From Cyrtodaria siliqua (lineage: Eukaryota; Mollusca; Bivalvia; Adapedonta; Hiatellidae): a stretch of 64,000 bases of DNA. Position numbers and translations under genes: made by a program. The DNA is taken from assembly GCA_037043455.1 (NCBI GenBank), contig JAWPHD010003281.1, forward strand, positions 159,428 to 223,427, in the 5' to 3' direction. The notes under the pieces are model-generated. The model was not told the origin of the DNA. It searched no databases and worked only from the letters and a program-made list of their open reading frames with translations. This document shows positions 37,446-50,437 of the stretch, piece by piece (position 1 is the stretch's first letter; the number at the start of each line of letters is the position of its first letter).

Positions 37446-38559
37446 TAAAAACGTTCTTTAGTTTAAATACCACCCATTTGTTCTGTCATTATAAAGTACC
37501 AGTAGCTTTATATGCAAGAACATGATGTCTTAGTACAATGTGACTTGATTAATACTTTTGGTATATTCTAGCAGCGAGAATCGTAGCTTTTATGGTGCGT
37601 ACCTACAACAGAGTTACTGTGATGCCCTTTTAGAATAAGTAGGTATCAGGGTCGACCTTATCAAGACAGGTTCATGAAGAGATCAAGATATGCATGCATA
37701 AACAGCCGCCATACAGCAATAGATTAAACGTTAACAACCAAGCGTGCATGCATAAAACGCACCATAGAGAAGAATACCTCATCGATCTATACATTTTCGT
37801 ACGACTAGTTCATGTTTTTCAGGTGAATATCTCTGGAATTTTTACATTTCGACATATCTCGCGCTGACACGTATTCTGTGTTTTGAAACTTGAACACGAA
37901 CACAGCTAACACAAATCGACAACGTTAACAGGGAAACGTCAGTTATGTGAGTAGTTTGAGTTTCCAAATACGGAACAAGACGAGGTGCGGGGAATATTCT
38001 CTGTCCACCCATCTCAGGTTATGGGGAGAGGTGCTAGCCTACTGCTATTTTTTTAAACTACACACATTCATTTCCGACTATCATGACAGCCTGGTTTCCG
38101 AGGAAGGCTTTGCTGGCATGTTGTCACTGATTAACACAGAATTACAGCAAAATATGTAAGGAGCATAATTATATAGGGTGTGGCCCATCCTGTATATGGG
38201 CCTGGTCAACGGCTTAACATCCCCTTCGAAGGATGGCAGTTTCACAGTACATGTACCTTGCCCGATTAATGACCGGTCATTCATCAAAAGCCTTTATTTG
38301 GGAAAAAACATTGCTTGCAAACAGGTAGGGTAAACGAAAAGACAAGTATGCATACACACTGGTGAGAAACCGTTTAAGGAAATGACTATATTGTCCCTTT
38401 TGTGTTTCAAGGAAGTGACCTAAGCAATTTATTTTGTCCTTCAAGACTTTACTGACGCTAATTCTTGAAATTGTCCTTGAGGACAGTACAAATGCGATGG
38501 AAGCTAGTAGGTGATATTTTCGTAGAGTTTAGTAGTACTCACTGTATTTGTTTTCGGAC
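37446..38559 (+). pseudogene. zinc-finger-fossil unit, copy 2
   Basis: A partial copy of the same unit. The blocks around TTATGGGGAGAGGTGCTAGC (38,019), TTTCCGAGGAAGGCTTTGC (38,093), TTCACAGTACATGTACCTTG and the linker HTGEKPFK (38,355-38,378) match copy 1 in order. In the linker frame the upstream residues read TKRQVCIHTGEKPFK. The position that would be the first zinc-binding histidine is Q, and a stop (TAA) lies six codons before it. PFVFQGSDLSNLF follows in another frame. The unit merges into the A minisatellite at about 38,560. Confidence 0.6.
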
Positions 38560-41500
38560 AGGACTAACGCTAGCCGACGATATTGCCCCGAAGGACAGTA
38601 CTAACGCTAGCTATTGATAATACCTCTGAGGACAGTACTAACGCTAGCTGTTGACATTGCCCCTGAGGACAAGACTAACGCTACCTGTTGATATTGACTT
38701 GTGGACGGTACTTACTCTAGCTGTTGATAGTATCCCTATAAGACGCTGGCTGTTGCAGACAATAGCTGTTGATAGTGTCCATATAGACAGAACAAAAGCT
38801 TGCTGTTGATACCTGTGCATGCTACAGACTAGCTGTTGATATTGTAGTTTTACTGCTAGCTCTTGATAACGCCCCCGAGGACATTACTAACGATAACTGT
38901 TGGTATTACACTTAGGACAGTACTAACGCTGGCTGTTTATATTGCCACTGAGGACAATACCAACGCAGGCAGTCGATATTGCCATTGAGGACAGTACTAA
39001 CGCTAACTGCTGATATTGCCCCTGAGGACGGTACTTACGGTAGCAGTTGATATTGCCCCTAGAAAGCAGTACTAACGCTATATGTTGATATTGGCCCCGA
39101 AGACAGTATTAACGCTACCTGTTGATATTTCCCTTTAGGGCAGTAATAACGCTAGCTGTTGATATGGCCCCTGCGGACAGTACTAATTCTAGCTGTTAAT
39201 ATTGCCCTTAGGACAGTAATAACGCTAGCTGTTGATATGGCCCCTAAGAACAATAATAACGCTAGCTGTTGATATGGCCCCTGGGGACAGTACTATCGCC
39301 AGCTGTTGATATTGCCGCTAGGGACAGTACTAAAACTAGCTGTTGATATTGCCCCAGAGGACAGTACTAACATCAGTTGTTGACATTGCCCATTAAGATG
39401 GTACTAACGTTAGCTGTTAATATTGTCCCTGAGGACAATACTAAACCTAGCTGTTGCTATGGCCCATGAGGAGAGTACTAACGCCAGCTGTTGATATTGC
39501 CCCTTAAGATAGTACTACCGGTAGCTGCTGATATTGCCCCTGAAGACAGTACTAAACCTAGCTGTTGATATTGACCCTTAGGACAGTATTATCGCTAGCT
39601 GTTGATATTTCCCCTAGTCACATTACTAAAACTAGCTGTTGATATGGCCCCAGAGGACAGTACTAACGCCAGCTGTTGATATTTTCCTGTAGGATAGAAC
39701 TAAAAATAAGTATAAACCTAGCTGTTGATATAGCCCCTTACAACAGTAATAACGCTAGATGTTAATATGGCCTTTGGTGACAATACTAACGCTAGCAGTT
39801 GACATTGCCCCTTAGGACGTTACTGACGCAAGTTATTGATATATATTGCCACTGAGGACAATTTCCAACCTAGCTGTTGATATTGCCCCTTAGAACAGTA
39901 ATAACGCCAGCTGTTGATATGGTCCCTGAGGACAGTACTAATTCTAGCTATTGATATTGCCCTTTAGGACATTACTAAGATGTTGATATGTTGACAGTAT
40001 TAAACGTAGCTGTTGATATTGCCACTAAGAACAGTAACAACTCTAGCTGTTGATAATGGCCCCTGAGGACAGTACTATCGCCACCTGTTTATATTGCCCC
40101 TAGGGACAGTAATAACGCTAGCTGTTGATATGGCCCCAGAGGACAGTACTAACATCAGCTGTTGATATTGCCCCTTAAGATAGTACTAACGCTAGCTGTT
40201 AATATTGCCTCTGAGGACAATACTAAACATAGCTGTTGATATGGCACATGAGGACAGTACTAACGCCAGCTGTTGATATTGTCCCTTAACGTAGTACAAA
40301 CGATAGCTGCTGATATTGCCCCTGAGGACAGTACTAAACCTAGCTGATGATATGGTCCATGAGATGGCCATTGAGGACAGTACTATCGCTTGCTGTTGAT
40401 ATTGCCCCTAGCGACAGTACTAAAACTGGCTGTTGATATGGTCCGATAGGACAGTATTAACGCCAGTTGTTGATATTGCCCCTTAAGATAGTACTAACCC
40501 TAGCTTTTGATATGGCCCCTGAGGACAGTAATAAAGCTAGATGTTGATATGGCCCCTGAGGACAGTACTAATGACAACTGTTGATATTGACCCTTAGGAC
40601 AGTACTATCGCTAGCTGTTGATACTGCCCCTAGGGACGGTACTAAAACTAGCTGTTGATATGGCCCCAGAGGACAGTATTAACGCCAGTTGATATTGCCC
40701 TGTAGGATATTACTAAAGGTAAGTATAACCTTAGCTGTTGATAATGCCCCTTAGAACAATATTAACGCTAGATGTTGATATGGCCCTTAGAACAGTAATA
40801 ACGCTAGCTGTTGATATGGCCCCTGAGGACAGTACTAATTCTAGCTGTTTATATTGCCCCTTAGGAAATTACTAAGCTGTTTATATTGCCCCTGAGGACA
40901 GTAATAACGCCAGCTGTTGATAATGCCCCTTAAAATAGAACTAACGCTAGCTGTTGATATTGCCCCTGAGGACAGTACTAAACCTAGCTGTTGATATGGT
41001 CCCTGAGGAAAGTACTACGCCAGTTGTTGATATTGATCCTTAGGACAGTATTATCGCTAGCTGCTGATATTGCCTCTAAGGACAGTACTAAACCTAGCTG
41101 TTGATATGGCCCATGAGGACAGTACTAACGCCAGCTGTTGATATTGCCCCTTAAGTGGTTCTAACGTTAGCTGTTTATATTGCCCCTAAGGACAGTACTA
41201 ACGCCAGCTGTTGATATTGCCCCTTAGGATAGTTCTAAACCTAGCCTCTGATATTGCCCCCTTAGAACAGTAATAACGTAACTGTTGATATGGCCCCTGA
41301 GAATAGTACTAATTCTAGGTGTTGATATTGCCCCTTAGGAAATTACTAAGCTGTTTATATTGCCCCTGAGGACAGTAATAACGCCAGCTGTTGATATTGC
41401 CCCTTAAAATAGTACTAACGCTAGCTGTTGATATTGCCCCTGAGGACAGTACTAAACCTAGCCTCTGATATTGCCCCTTTAGAACAGTAATAACGTAACT

Positions 41501-43453
41501 GTTGATATGGCCCCTGAGGATAGTACTAATTCTAGGTGTTGATATTGCCCCTTTTGATATTATTAAGCCGTTCATATTGCCCCTGAGGACAGTACTAAAC
41601 GTAGCTATGATTTTGTCCCTAAGAACAGTAATAACCCTAGCTGTTGATATGGCCCCTGAGGACTTTACTATCGATAGCTGCTGATATTGCCCTAGGGACA
41701 GTACTAAAACTAGCTGTTCATATGGCCTCAGAGGACAGTACTAACGTCAGCTGTTGATATTGCCCCTTAAGATAGAACTAACCCTAGCTGTTGATATTGC
41801 CCCTGAGGACAGTAATAAACCTAGCTGTTGATATGGCCCCAGAGGACAGTACTAAACCTAGCTGTTTATATTGCCTATGAGGACAGTACTAACGCCAGCT
41901 GCTGATATTGCCCGTGAGGACAGTACTAACGCCAGCTGTTGATATTGCCCCTTAAGATGGTACTAACGCTAGCTGTTGATATTGCCCCTGAGGACAGTAC
42001 TAAACCTAGCTGTTGATATGGTCCCTGAGGAAAGTACTAACGCCAGTTGTTGATATTGACCCTTAGGACAATGTTATCGCTAGCTGCTGATATTGCCTCT
42101 AAGGACGGTACTAAACCTAGCTGTTGATATGGCCCATGAGGACAGTACTAACGCCAGCTGTTGATATTGCCCCTTAAGTGGTTCTAACGCTAGCTGTTTA
42201 TATTGCCCCTAAGGACAGTACTAACGCCAGCTGTTGATATTGCCCCTTAGGATAGTCCTAAACCTAGCCTCTGATATTGCCCCCTTAGAACAGTAATAAC
42301 GTAACTGTTGATATGGCCCCTGAGGATAGTACTAATTCTAGGTGTTGATATTGCCCCTTATGATATTATTAAGCCGTTGATATTGCCCCTGAGGACAGTA
42401 CTAAACGTAGCTATGATTTTGTCCCTAAGAACAGTAATAACCCTAGCTGTTAATATGGCCCCTGAGGACTTTACTATCGATAGCTGCTGATATTGCTCTA
42501 GCGACAGTACTAAAACTAGCTGTTCATATGGCCCCAGAGGACAGTACTAACGTCAGCTGTTGATATTGCCCCTTAAGATAGAACTAACCCTAGCTGTTGA
42601 TATTGCCCCTGAGGACAGTAATAAACCTAGCTGTTGATATGGCCCCAGAGGACAGTACTAAACCTAGCTGTTTATATTGCCTATGAGGACAGTACTAACG
42701 CCAGCTGCTGATATTGCCCGTGAGGACAGTACTAACGCCAGCTGTTGATATTGCCCCTTAAGATGGTACTAACGCTAGCTGTTGATATTGCCCCTAAGGA
42801 CAGTACTAACGCCAGCTGTTGATATTGCCCCTTAGGATACTCCTAAACATAGCCGCTGATATTGCCCCTTAGAACAGTAATAACGCTAGCTGTTGATATG
42901 GCCCCTGAGGATAGTACTAATTCTAGGTGTTGATATTGCCCCTTAGGATATTATTAAGCTGTTAATATTGCCCCTGAGGAGAGTACTAAACGTAGCTATG
43001 ATATTGTCCCCAAGAACAGTAATAACCCTAGCTGTTGATATGGCCCCTGAGGACTTTTCTAACGACAGCTGTTGATATTGGCCCTGAGGACACTACTTAC
43101 GCCAGCTGTTGATATTGCCCCTAAGGACAGTACTAACGTTGGCTGTTGATATGGCCCCTGATGACAGTGTTATCGCTGGCTGTTGATATGGCCCCTGAGG
43201 ACTGTACTATCGCTAGCTGTTGATATTGCCCCTTAGGACAGTACTAAAACTAGCAGTTGATATGGCCCCAGAGGACAGTACTAACGCCAGCGGTTGATAT
43301 TGCCCTTAGGATAGTACTATCGCTAGATTTCGATAATATCCCTATGGATGTTTAAACGCTTGCTGTTGATATTTTCCCTGAGGTCAGTTCTTACGCTAGC
43401 TGTTGATATTGCCCCTGTGGACAGTACTAACTCTAGCTGTTGATATGGCCCCT
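38560..43453 (+). repeat. 37-bp minisatellite A, about 130 copies
   Basis: The core is CTGTTGATATTGCCCCTGAG followed by GACAGTACTAACGCTAG, with a period of 37 and frequent 36-39-base variants. Copies are diverged, with CGC/ACC before TAGC, ATTG/ATGG, and GAGG/TAGG/AAGG alternatives. A higher-order shift of 806 bases links 41,250-42,060 with 42,060-42,860; the same sub-type order is visible from GCCTCTGATATTGCCCC onward. Short open frames inside are shadows of the repetition. This array forms the outer part of the left palindrome arm. Confidence 0.95.
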
Positions 43454-43455
43454 GA

Positions 43456-43629
43456 TAGACATCTAGATATTTTGGAGTTAACTAGATAAACTGTTAAAAA
43501 TATCTAGATAGTTATGTAGCTACCTAGTGACAAAAATAGAATACCACCATTCTGGTGATACTTAAATAACTCGTGTATTTATAAAGCACAAATACAATTA
43601 TTCACTTGTGTACGTAATACGGATGGTGA
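43456..43629. other. 174-bp segment present only in the left palindrome arm
   Basis: In the left arm CCC-TGA is followed by this segment and a second TGA before GTACATGCACCG. In the right arm (60,700-60,715) the text runs directly from CCCTGA to GTACATGCACCG. The three-base TGA at both ends fits loss from the right arm through microhomology, or insertion in the left. It contains an inverted repeat, ATCTAGATATTTT and AAAATATCTAGAT, at about 43,461-43,513. Confidence 0.75.
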
Positions 43630-44270
43630 GTACATGCACCGCACTTGGACCACATGTGTCCCTTATATGTTTTTTCCAATGAATTAGACACGTGTCCTTA
43701 ATTCGACCGAATTACATTACGCGGTCCGAGTATTAACTTTCATACCCATCTAACCCCGTCTCCAAGAAGTGAAAGCGGGGTTGGCTGGGGTATGAAATAA
43801 AACCTTAATTTTGGCTTTAAAAAGGTTTATATTGTAAAATTAAAACATTTAATAGGTACTTGTAAACAGGTTATCGCGTTATTTCAGTAAAACATGTTTT
43901 TAAACGTGTTTTATTGTCAAAGATATCCGTTATAAAATCCTGCTAATATAACCTTTCCCATCGCGTAATGGTATTAAGGCGGGACCACGTAATGAGGGAC
44001 ACGTGTGCGTAATTCGGTCTGGCTTAAATACGGTTCCACAGACCACTTTGTATAGCACTATCGGTTAAGAATGTCTTCATTTCCTTATGTTGGTATCATT
44101 GGTATGTCTGATGCTTGGTCACTTATAGAGATATAATTCATTAATTGTCAATTAGAAGCCATGTCTCATTACTTTCCCGATTACAAAAAAAGTAGTCTCT
44201 GGTTCAAGAATCAATAACATTGTGATTAAACATGAATGTTGTATTTAATTATTTATTTAGTTTGATTTAT
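43630..44270. repeat. left palindrome arm, single-copy part 1
   Basis: This is the inverted counterpart of about 60,060-60,714. GAATTAGACA at 43,681 corresponds to 60,674 on the other strand. Over about 370 bases I count roughly 14 differences, about 96% identity. It holds an imperfect hairpin at about 43,740-43,792 (CATACCCATCTAACCCCG pairing with CGGGGTTGGCTGGGGTATG), which is conserved in the other arm. No coding sense. Confidence 0.85.
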
Positions 44271-44400
44271 CTTTATGTATGTATATATGAAAGTATGTAT
44301 GTGTGAAAGTATGTATGTGTGTGTGTATGTGTGTATGTGTGTATGTGCGTATGTGTGTGTGTGTGTGTGCGCGCGTGTGTGCGTGCGTCCGTGCTTCTAT
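44271..44400 (+). repeat. (TATG)n/(GT)n microsatellite, left arm
   Basis: GTATGTATATATGAAAGTAT leads into GTATGTGTGTGTGTATGTG and a GTGTGTGTGTGTGCGCGCG stretch. The alternating purine-pyrimidine run could adopt Z-DNA. The inverted counterpart lies at 59,805-59,945. Confidence 0.92.
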
Positions 44401-44973
44401 GTCTCAGCGTAGTTACGGGTCTGACGCAAGGTTATTTATTTGATCTTTGGAGATTGGAGCCCGATATTTATATTTAGATATCGGCGGTACATTTTCAGTT
44501 GGTTTTGTTTTCTATACTTAATTTTCGATTCGGTGGTCCCACTACTACGGTCGATAAAAGGCTATGGGTATTGTTTAACCACTCATAGGATATGTTGTCA
44601 GCTTTTTAATTGAGTCTTTCGGCTGTTACTTTTGATACGCAGGCTTCATAACCGCTGGAGCAACTAAATTCCATTTTGTTGATTTTGCTCTTCGGGGCAT
44701 ACAGTTGTGTTAGATACTGGGACGGTTAAACGTATATACTATTGTTTTATGAATATTAAGTTCTGCTATACCCGGCACTAGGATGAGTGAGCGGTAGCTA
44801 GCATATTTCACTACTGTCCATGAACAATCAAACTGAGACAGCAATATTGCATATGTATCGTGTTCTGTCGTTTCCAAAGGTCTACTCTCATACTCTTTTA
44901 AGTTACATAACGCAGCAGTCGCATACATGCGTCGACCATGACAATGCATTGAGTGATGGTATTATCACACATA
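44401..44973. repeat. left palindrome arm, single-copy part 2
   Basis: Inverted counterpart of about 59,290-59,800 (landmarks ACTCTTTTAAGTTACATAA and GTCGACCATGACAATGCATT). The left arm has about 50 extra bases near 44,820-44,875 that the right arm lacks. The last part, ATAATGTGTACAGGTCACAT, also has a direct relative at 35,447, the start of zinc-finger-fossil unit 1. Opposing open frames at 44,710-45,002 show no domain. Confidence 0.75.
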
Positions 44974-46625
44974 ATGTGTACAGGTCACATATTGCGTATT
45001 GAATTTGACGTATTATATGAATAATCATATTCACCTACTGTTTAAAAATAAATTTCTGTATACCGAATTTAGTTCAGTAAAAGGTATTAGTGCATAATTC
45101 CCTTCTGTACCAGACGATGCATATCAGTTTACAAAAGAAATAGGACGGCTCTGTCATCCGTTAATTTCTTTTTAAAACAATAGTCAAATTTGAGTATACA
45201 TACAGAGGAGAAGCCGTATAAGCGACAAAAGTTAAGATATTCAGTTATTTTTCGATTAAAAATATTTAGTGATAATGTCTAGGTGATAAGAGAGATGTAT
45301 ATATTGTCCTTTAAGTTTCCGCATAGCACTAGTTACTCATTTTAGTAAAGTATAAGTTATTTCTGCCTAATTGACTCCTATACCACCCGATGTATATGTG
45401 TATACAGGAGAAATACCATTTTCAGATTAGCATCGATATGAGTATATATGTCCATGGTTTTTATGTACTAAATAATGCTTGATAAGAACTTGTTTTCTAA
45501 TTGTACTACCCATTACCCATTAATCGTGGATATGTATGTGTATGCCCTTTTTGACGTGTGTGAAGCTAATTCGTATTTCCAACTTCCTAATTAGAAGATA
45601 CTAGCGCATTGGAATCAACTGCTATATAAGCTGATAAATATGAATATAAAGGAGAAATAATATATTCTATCATTTAACGAAAGAAAAACTTAAAACATGT
45701 GACTTAGTTGGCTTTTCTCCTGCATGAATACACACAATCGCCTACTGTTTAAAATAAGTATACGTAACGGATGCTAGAGACAACTCTCACATCGCCTAGA
45801 CAATATCACTTACTATTTTTAAAAACAAAAGAGTCATTTAGCTAATTATTACCTCTTTCTTCTATAATATACCTGTCGGTTTATTTCGAAGAACGTGATT
45901 TCTTAAGTACATGTGAATTCACGAAATCAAACCACGTACACGTGCATTGGGAATCAACACGTAATATAAGCAAAATATTCATGCAGGGTATATGAGGATG
46001 GAGAGGGGCATACTCTGCCCATCCTTTTCAGATTAGGGGGAGAGGTGCTAACCCAGTCAGTTCCTAATTTTTGATACTGCACGTACTCAAATCCAATTAT
46101 CATGACAACGTCGTTTCCATGGAAAGCTCAACGTGTATTTTGCGTCACTGAGTAACACATAATTTCATCAAGATCTATAATGAGCAAATACATCCTGTAC
46201 ATGGGACTGTTCAACGGCTTAAAATCTCCATCGAAAGAGGGAACACGTTTCACAGTACCTTGCCCTAATAATTAACGGTCAACTAAAGCTCTCATTTACA
46301 AAAAAAACATAAAGGTAGGGTAAACGAAAAGACAACTATGCATACTCATACATACTGGTGAGAAACCGTTTAATATTAAATATCACAAGTTATGAATATA
46401 TTGTCCCTTTCGCGTATCAAGGAAGTGACCTAATTAGTTTAATTAACCGTTCAGGAGTTTACTGACGCTAGCTGTTGATATTGTCTTTAAGTACAGTACT
46501 GGAGCAATGGAAACTAGTAGGTGATATTTTCGCAGAGTTTAGTATTAACCGTATCCGATTTTTTTTCCACTGAGGACAGTACTGACACATGATTTAAAAG
46601 AATACAATTATTATATTAAAGCAGA
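44974..46625 (+). pseudogene. zinc-finger-fossil unit, copy 3
   Basis: Collinear with copy 1. It contains linkers HTEEKPYK (45,199-45,222), YTGEIPF (45,411-45,431), an eroded YKGEI (45,645-45,659) and HTGEKPF (46,351-46,371). Before the last, KRQLCI repeats the His-to-Gln change seen in copy 2. The block with GATTAGGGGGAGAGGTGCTA is at about 46,032. It ends in an A monomer (GAGGACAGTACTGACACATG). The part from about 45,035 to 46,110 has no counterpart in the right arm. Confidence 0.6.
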
Positions 46626-47154
46626 TCATTAAAAACAAACTGTCGCTTAATTGCCCTACTTTATTCTGGCTTTATAAACTACCAGCAGGTTTATGTTTGC
46701 ATACAAGCATTTTATTTCTTACTTAAATATTGTGACTTGCGGAATACTCTTGTTATATTCTTAGTGATATTATCCAAGCATGTTCACATGTACAGGTGAT
46801 CAACACAAAAATTGAGCAAACTATTCGGGAAGGGTGGGTGAATGCGGGTGGGGGTGGGGGAGGCGGGGGGGGGGTGGGAATACTCTGCCCATCACTCTCG
46901 GATTTCATGTGCGGCATACACACTAGTGAGAAACCGTTTAAGATTAAATATCACAGGTTAAATATCTGTTGATATTGTCCTAGAGCATAGTAATGAGCGA
47001 TGGAAGCTAGCAGGTGATATTATTGCAGAGTTTAGTACTGACTGTATCCTTTTTTTTGTCCTGAGGACAGTATTGTCACATGATTTAAAACAATATAATT
47101 ATTATATTAAAGCTGATCATTATTATATTATAGCTGATCATATAAAATAGCCTA
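46626..47154 (+). pseudogene. zinc-finger-fossil unit, copy 4 (short)
   Basis: Contains a G-rich tract (GCGGGGGGGGGGTGGG near 46,863), the TACTCTGCCCATCACTCTC landmark and an eroded linker HTSEKPFK at 46,919-46,942 where Gly has become Ser. It ends with GAGGACAGTATTGTCACATG. The inverted counterpart is about 58,250-58,640. Confidence 0.55.
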
Positions 47155-47689
47155 TTGCTTAATAGCATACCTTTCTTCTGGCTTTATAAGTTACCAGTAG
47201 GTTTTTATGCAAGCATTTGATCTCTTAAGTAAAGTGTGACTTGGTGAATTTTATTGTTATATTCTTAGTTCTTATTATTGTTAACCCTTTTGTGTTTTTG
47301 ATGTAGTGTGCATTTATTATTACTTTTGTTTTCTTGTTTGTCTGTTTGCGTGTTTTAGGGTGTACTGTGTTCTGTGAAAGCTGCAATTCCTATTCGATTT
47401 CTATACCTATTTCTATTATTCCAAGCATGTTCACATGTATAGGTGATTCACACATTAAGTAAGCAAAATATTCGGGTGTGTTGTGGGAGGGTGGGGAAAT
47501 ATACTCTGCCCACTATTCTCAGATTAGGGAATAGAGGCAGCATACTCGTACACACTGGTGAGAAACCGTTTAAAGATTAAATATCACTGGTTTTGAATAT
47601 ATCACTTTCGCTCATCAAGGAAGTGACCAAAGCCGATAATTTTGCCCTCAGGACTATACCGAATACCGACACTAGCTGTTCACATTGCC
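47155..47689 (+). pseudogene. zinc-finger-fossil unit, copy 5 (short)
   Basis: Repeats the TTCTGGCTTTATAAGTTACC to TTCACATGTATAGGTGATTC run, the landmark GATTAGGGAATAGAGG, and the linker HTGEKPFK at 47,551-47,574. TCATCAAGGAAGTGACCAAAG follows. It then passes directly into A-type and then B-type 37-bp monomers. The part 47,086-47,515 is missing in the right arm. Confidence 0.55.
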
Positions 47690-50437
47690 CCTGAGGACAG
47701 TACTAACGGTAACTGGCTGTAGATATTGCACCTGAGGAAAGTAGTAAGATTATCTGTCGATATTGCCCCAGAGGACAGTATAAACGACATCTGTCAATAA
47801 GGTCCTTAGTGAGGTCCTTAGTGACAAAACAAACATTATCTGTCAATTAAGTCCCAAGCAACAATTCCGGCGCAATCTGTCAATAAGGTCCATATACACA
47901 ATACTGACGTCATCTGTCAATAAGGTCCCTTTCAACAATACTGACGCCGTCTGTCAATTAGATCCCTATAGACAATATGAACTCCATCCGTCAATAAGGT
48001 TTCTATGGACAATACCCACACCATCTGTCACGCAATACACACTTCATTTATCAACAAGGTCCCTATGGACAATTATGACGCCATCTACCAATACGGTCCG
48101 TTTCAACAATACTTACGCCATGTGTCAATAAAGACAACACAGACTACGTCTGTCAACAGTAAAGTCCATTCAGATTATATTGACGCCGTCTGTCAATAAA
48201 TTCCCTATTGACAAAACAAACACCATCTGTCAATAAGGTCCATTAAGACAATACTGACTCTATCTGCCAATAAGGTCCCAATCAACACTACTGACACCAT
48301 CTCTCAATAAGGTCCCTATAGACAATAATGACACAATCTTTCAATAAGGTCCCAAAATAAAAAAAAATGATGCCACATGTCACTATGGTCCCTATTTGCT
48401 ATACATCTGTCAATAAGGTCCCTATGCACAATACAGACTCGATCCATATAGACCACACTAACTCCATGTATCAATAACGTCGTTATTGACCAAACAAGCA
48501 CACTCTCTTAATAAGTTCATGATAGAAAATACTGAGGCTATCTGTCAATAAGGTCCCAATCAACAATGATGGCAAAATCTGTCAATAAGGTCCATATATA
48601 CAATACTGACGCGATCTGTCAATAATGTCTCTATCAACAATATTGACGCCATCTGTCGATAAGATACCCTATCAACAGTAATGACTCCACCGGTAAATAT
48701 GGTCCGTATAGACATCTGTCGATAACGTCCCTATTGAAAATACTGACACCATCTGTCAAAAAGGTCCCTATAGACAGTGTGTACGTAATCTGTCAATACG
48801 GTCCTTATAGTCAATATAGGCACAATCCATCAATTGGGACCCTATATACAATATGAACTCCATCTGTCAATAAGGTTTCTTTGGACAATACCAACATCAT
48901 CTGTCACTAATGTACCAAGGTACCAATACACACTTCATTTGTCAACAATGTACCTATGTAAAATAATGACGCCATCTATCAATAAGTTTCCTTTCAGCAA
49001 TATTTACGCCATGCGTCAATATGATCTCTATAGACAACACAGACTATGTCTGTCAATAACGAACCTACAGACCATACTGACGCCATCTGTCAATCTGTCA
49101 ATAAGGTCCATGTCGACAAAACATACGTCATCTGTCACTAATGCCCCTATATACAATACTGACGGCATCAGCCAATAAAGTCGCAATAGACAATATAGAC
49201 GCCATCTGTCAATAAGGTCCATATAGACAATACATACGGTATCTGTTATTAATGCCCCTATCGACAATACAGACGCCATCTGTCACTAATGTCCCTATAG
49301 ACAATACTGACGCCATCTGCCAATAAGGTCGCAATAGACAATACAGACAGCAACTGTCAATAATGTCCCTATAGACAATGCAGGCGTCATCTGTCAATAA
49401 GACCCCTATATACAACAGAGACGGCATCTGTCAATAATGCCCCTATGGGCAATACAGACGGCATCTTTCAATAAGGTCCCTATAGACAATATAGGCGGCA
49501 TCTGTCAATAAGGTCCCTACAGACAATACAGACTTCATCTGTCAATAAGGTCCCTATTGACAACACAGACGAGATCTGTCAATAAGGTCCCTATAGACAA
49601 TACAGGCGGCATCTGTCAATAAGGGCCCTATTGACAACACAGACGACATCTGTTAATAAGGTCCCTATAGACAATACAGACGGCATATGTTAATAAGGTC
49701 CCTATAACAATACAGATGGCATCTGTCAATAAGGTCCCTATTGACAATATAGGCGGCATTTGTATATAAGGTCCCTACAGACAATACAGGCTTCATCTGT
49801 CAATAAGATCCCTATAGACAGTACATACAGCATCTGTCAATAAAGTTTCTATTGACAATACAGACGTCATTTGTCAATAAGGTCCCTATAAACAATACAG
49901 ATGGCATCTGTCAATAAGGTCCCTATAGACAATATAGACGGCATCTGTCTATAATGTCCCTACAGACAATACAGTCGGCATCTGTCAATAAGGTCCCTAT
50001 AAACAGTACAGACGGCATCTGTCGATAATGCACCTATAGACAATACAGACGCTTTCTGTCAATAAGGTCCCTATAGACCATACAGACGGCATCTGACATT
50101 AAGGTTCCTATGGACAATACATACGGCATCTGTCAATAAACTACCTATAGACAATACAGACGGCATCTGTCAATAAGGTCCATATGGACAATACAGATGG
50201 CTTCTGTCAATAAGGCCCCTATGGACAACACAGACGACATCTGTCAATAATGTCCCTATGGACAATACAAACGGCTTCTGTCAATAACGTCCCTATAGAC
50301 AATACAGACGGCATCTGTTAATAAGGTCCTTATAAACAGTACAGACGGCATCTGTCAATAATGCCGCTACAGATAATACATACGGCATCTTTCAAGAAGC
50401 TCCCTATAGACAATACAGACGGCATCTGTCAATAAGT
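47690..50437 (+). repeat. 37-bp minisatellite B, plus orientation, about 74 copies
   Basis: The core is CTGTCAATAAGGTCCCTATA followed by GACAATACAGACGGCAT, period 37. The first units (47,690-47,900) are intermediate between A and B, for example ATCTGTCGATATTGCCCCAG followed by AGGACAGTATAAACGAC. The left half is quite diverged and is mirrored in the right arm to about 49,150. Copies from about 49,400 to 50,437 are much more homogeneous, suggesting recent homogenisation near the centre. Confidence 0.93.
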
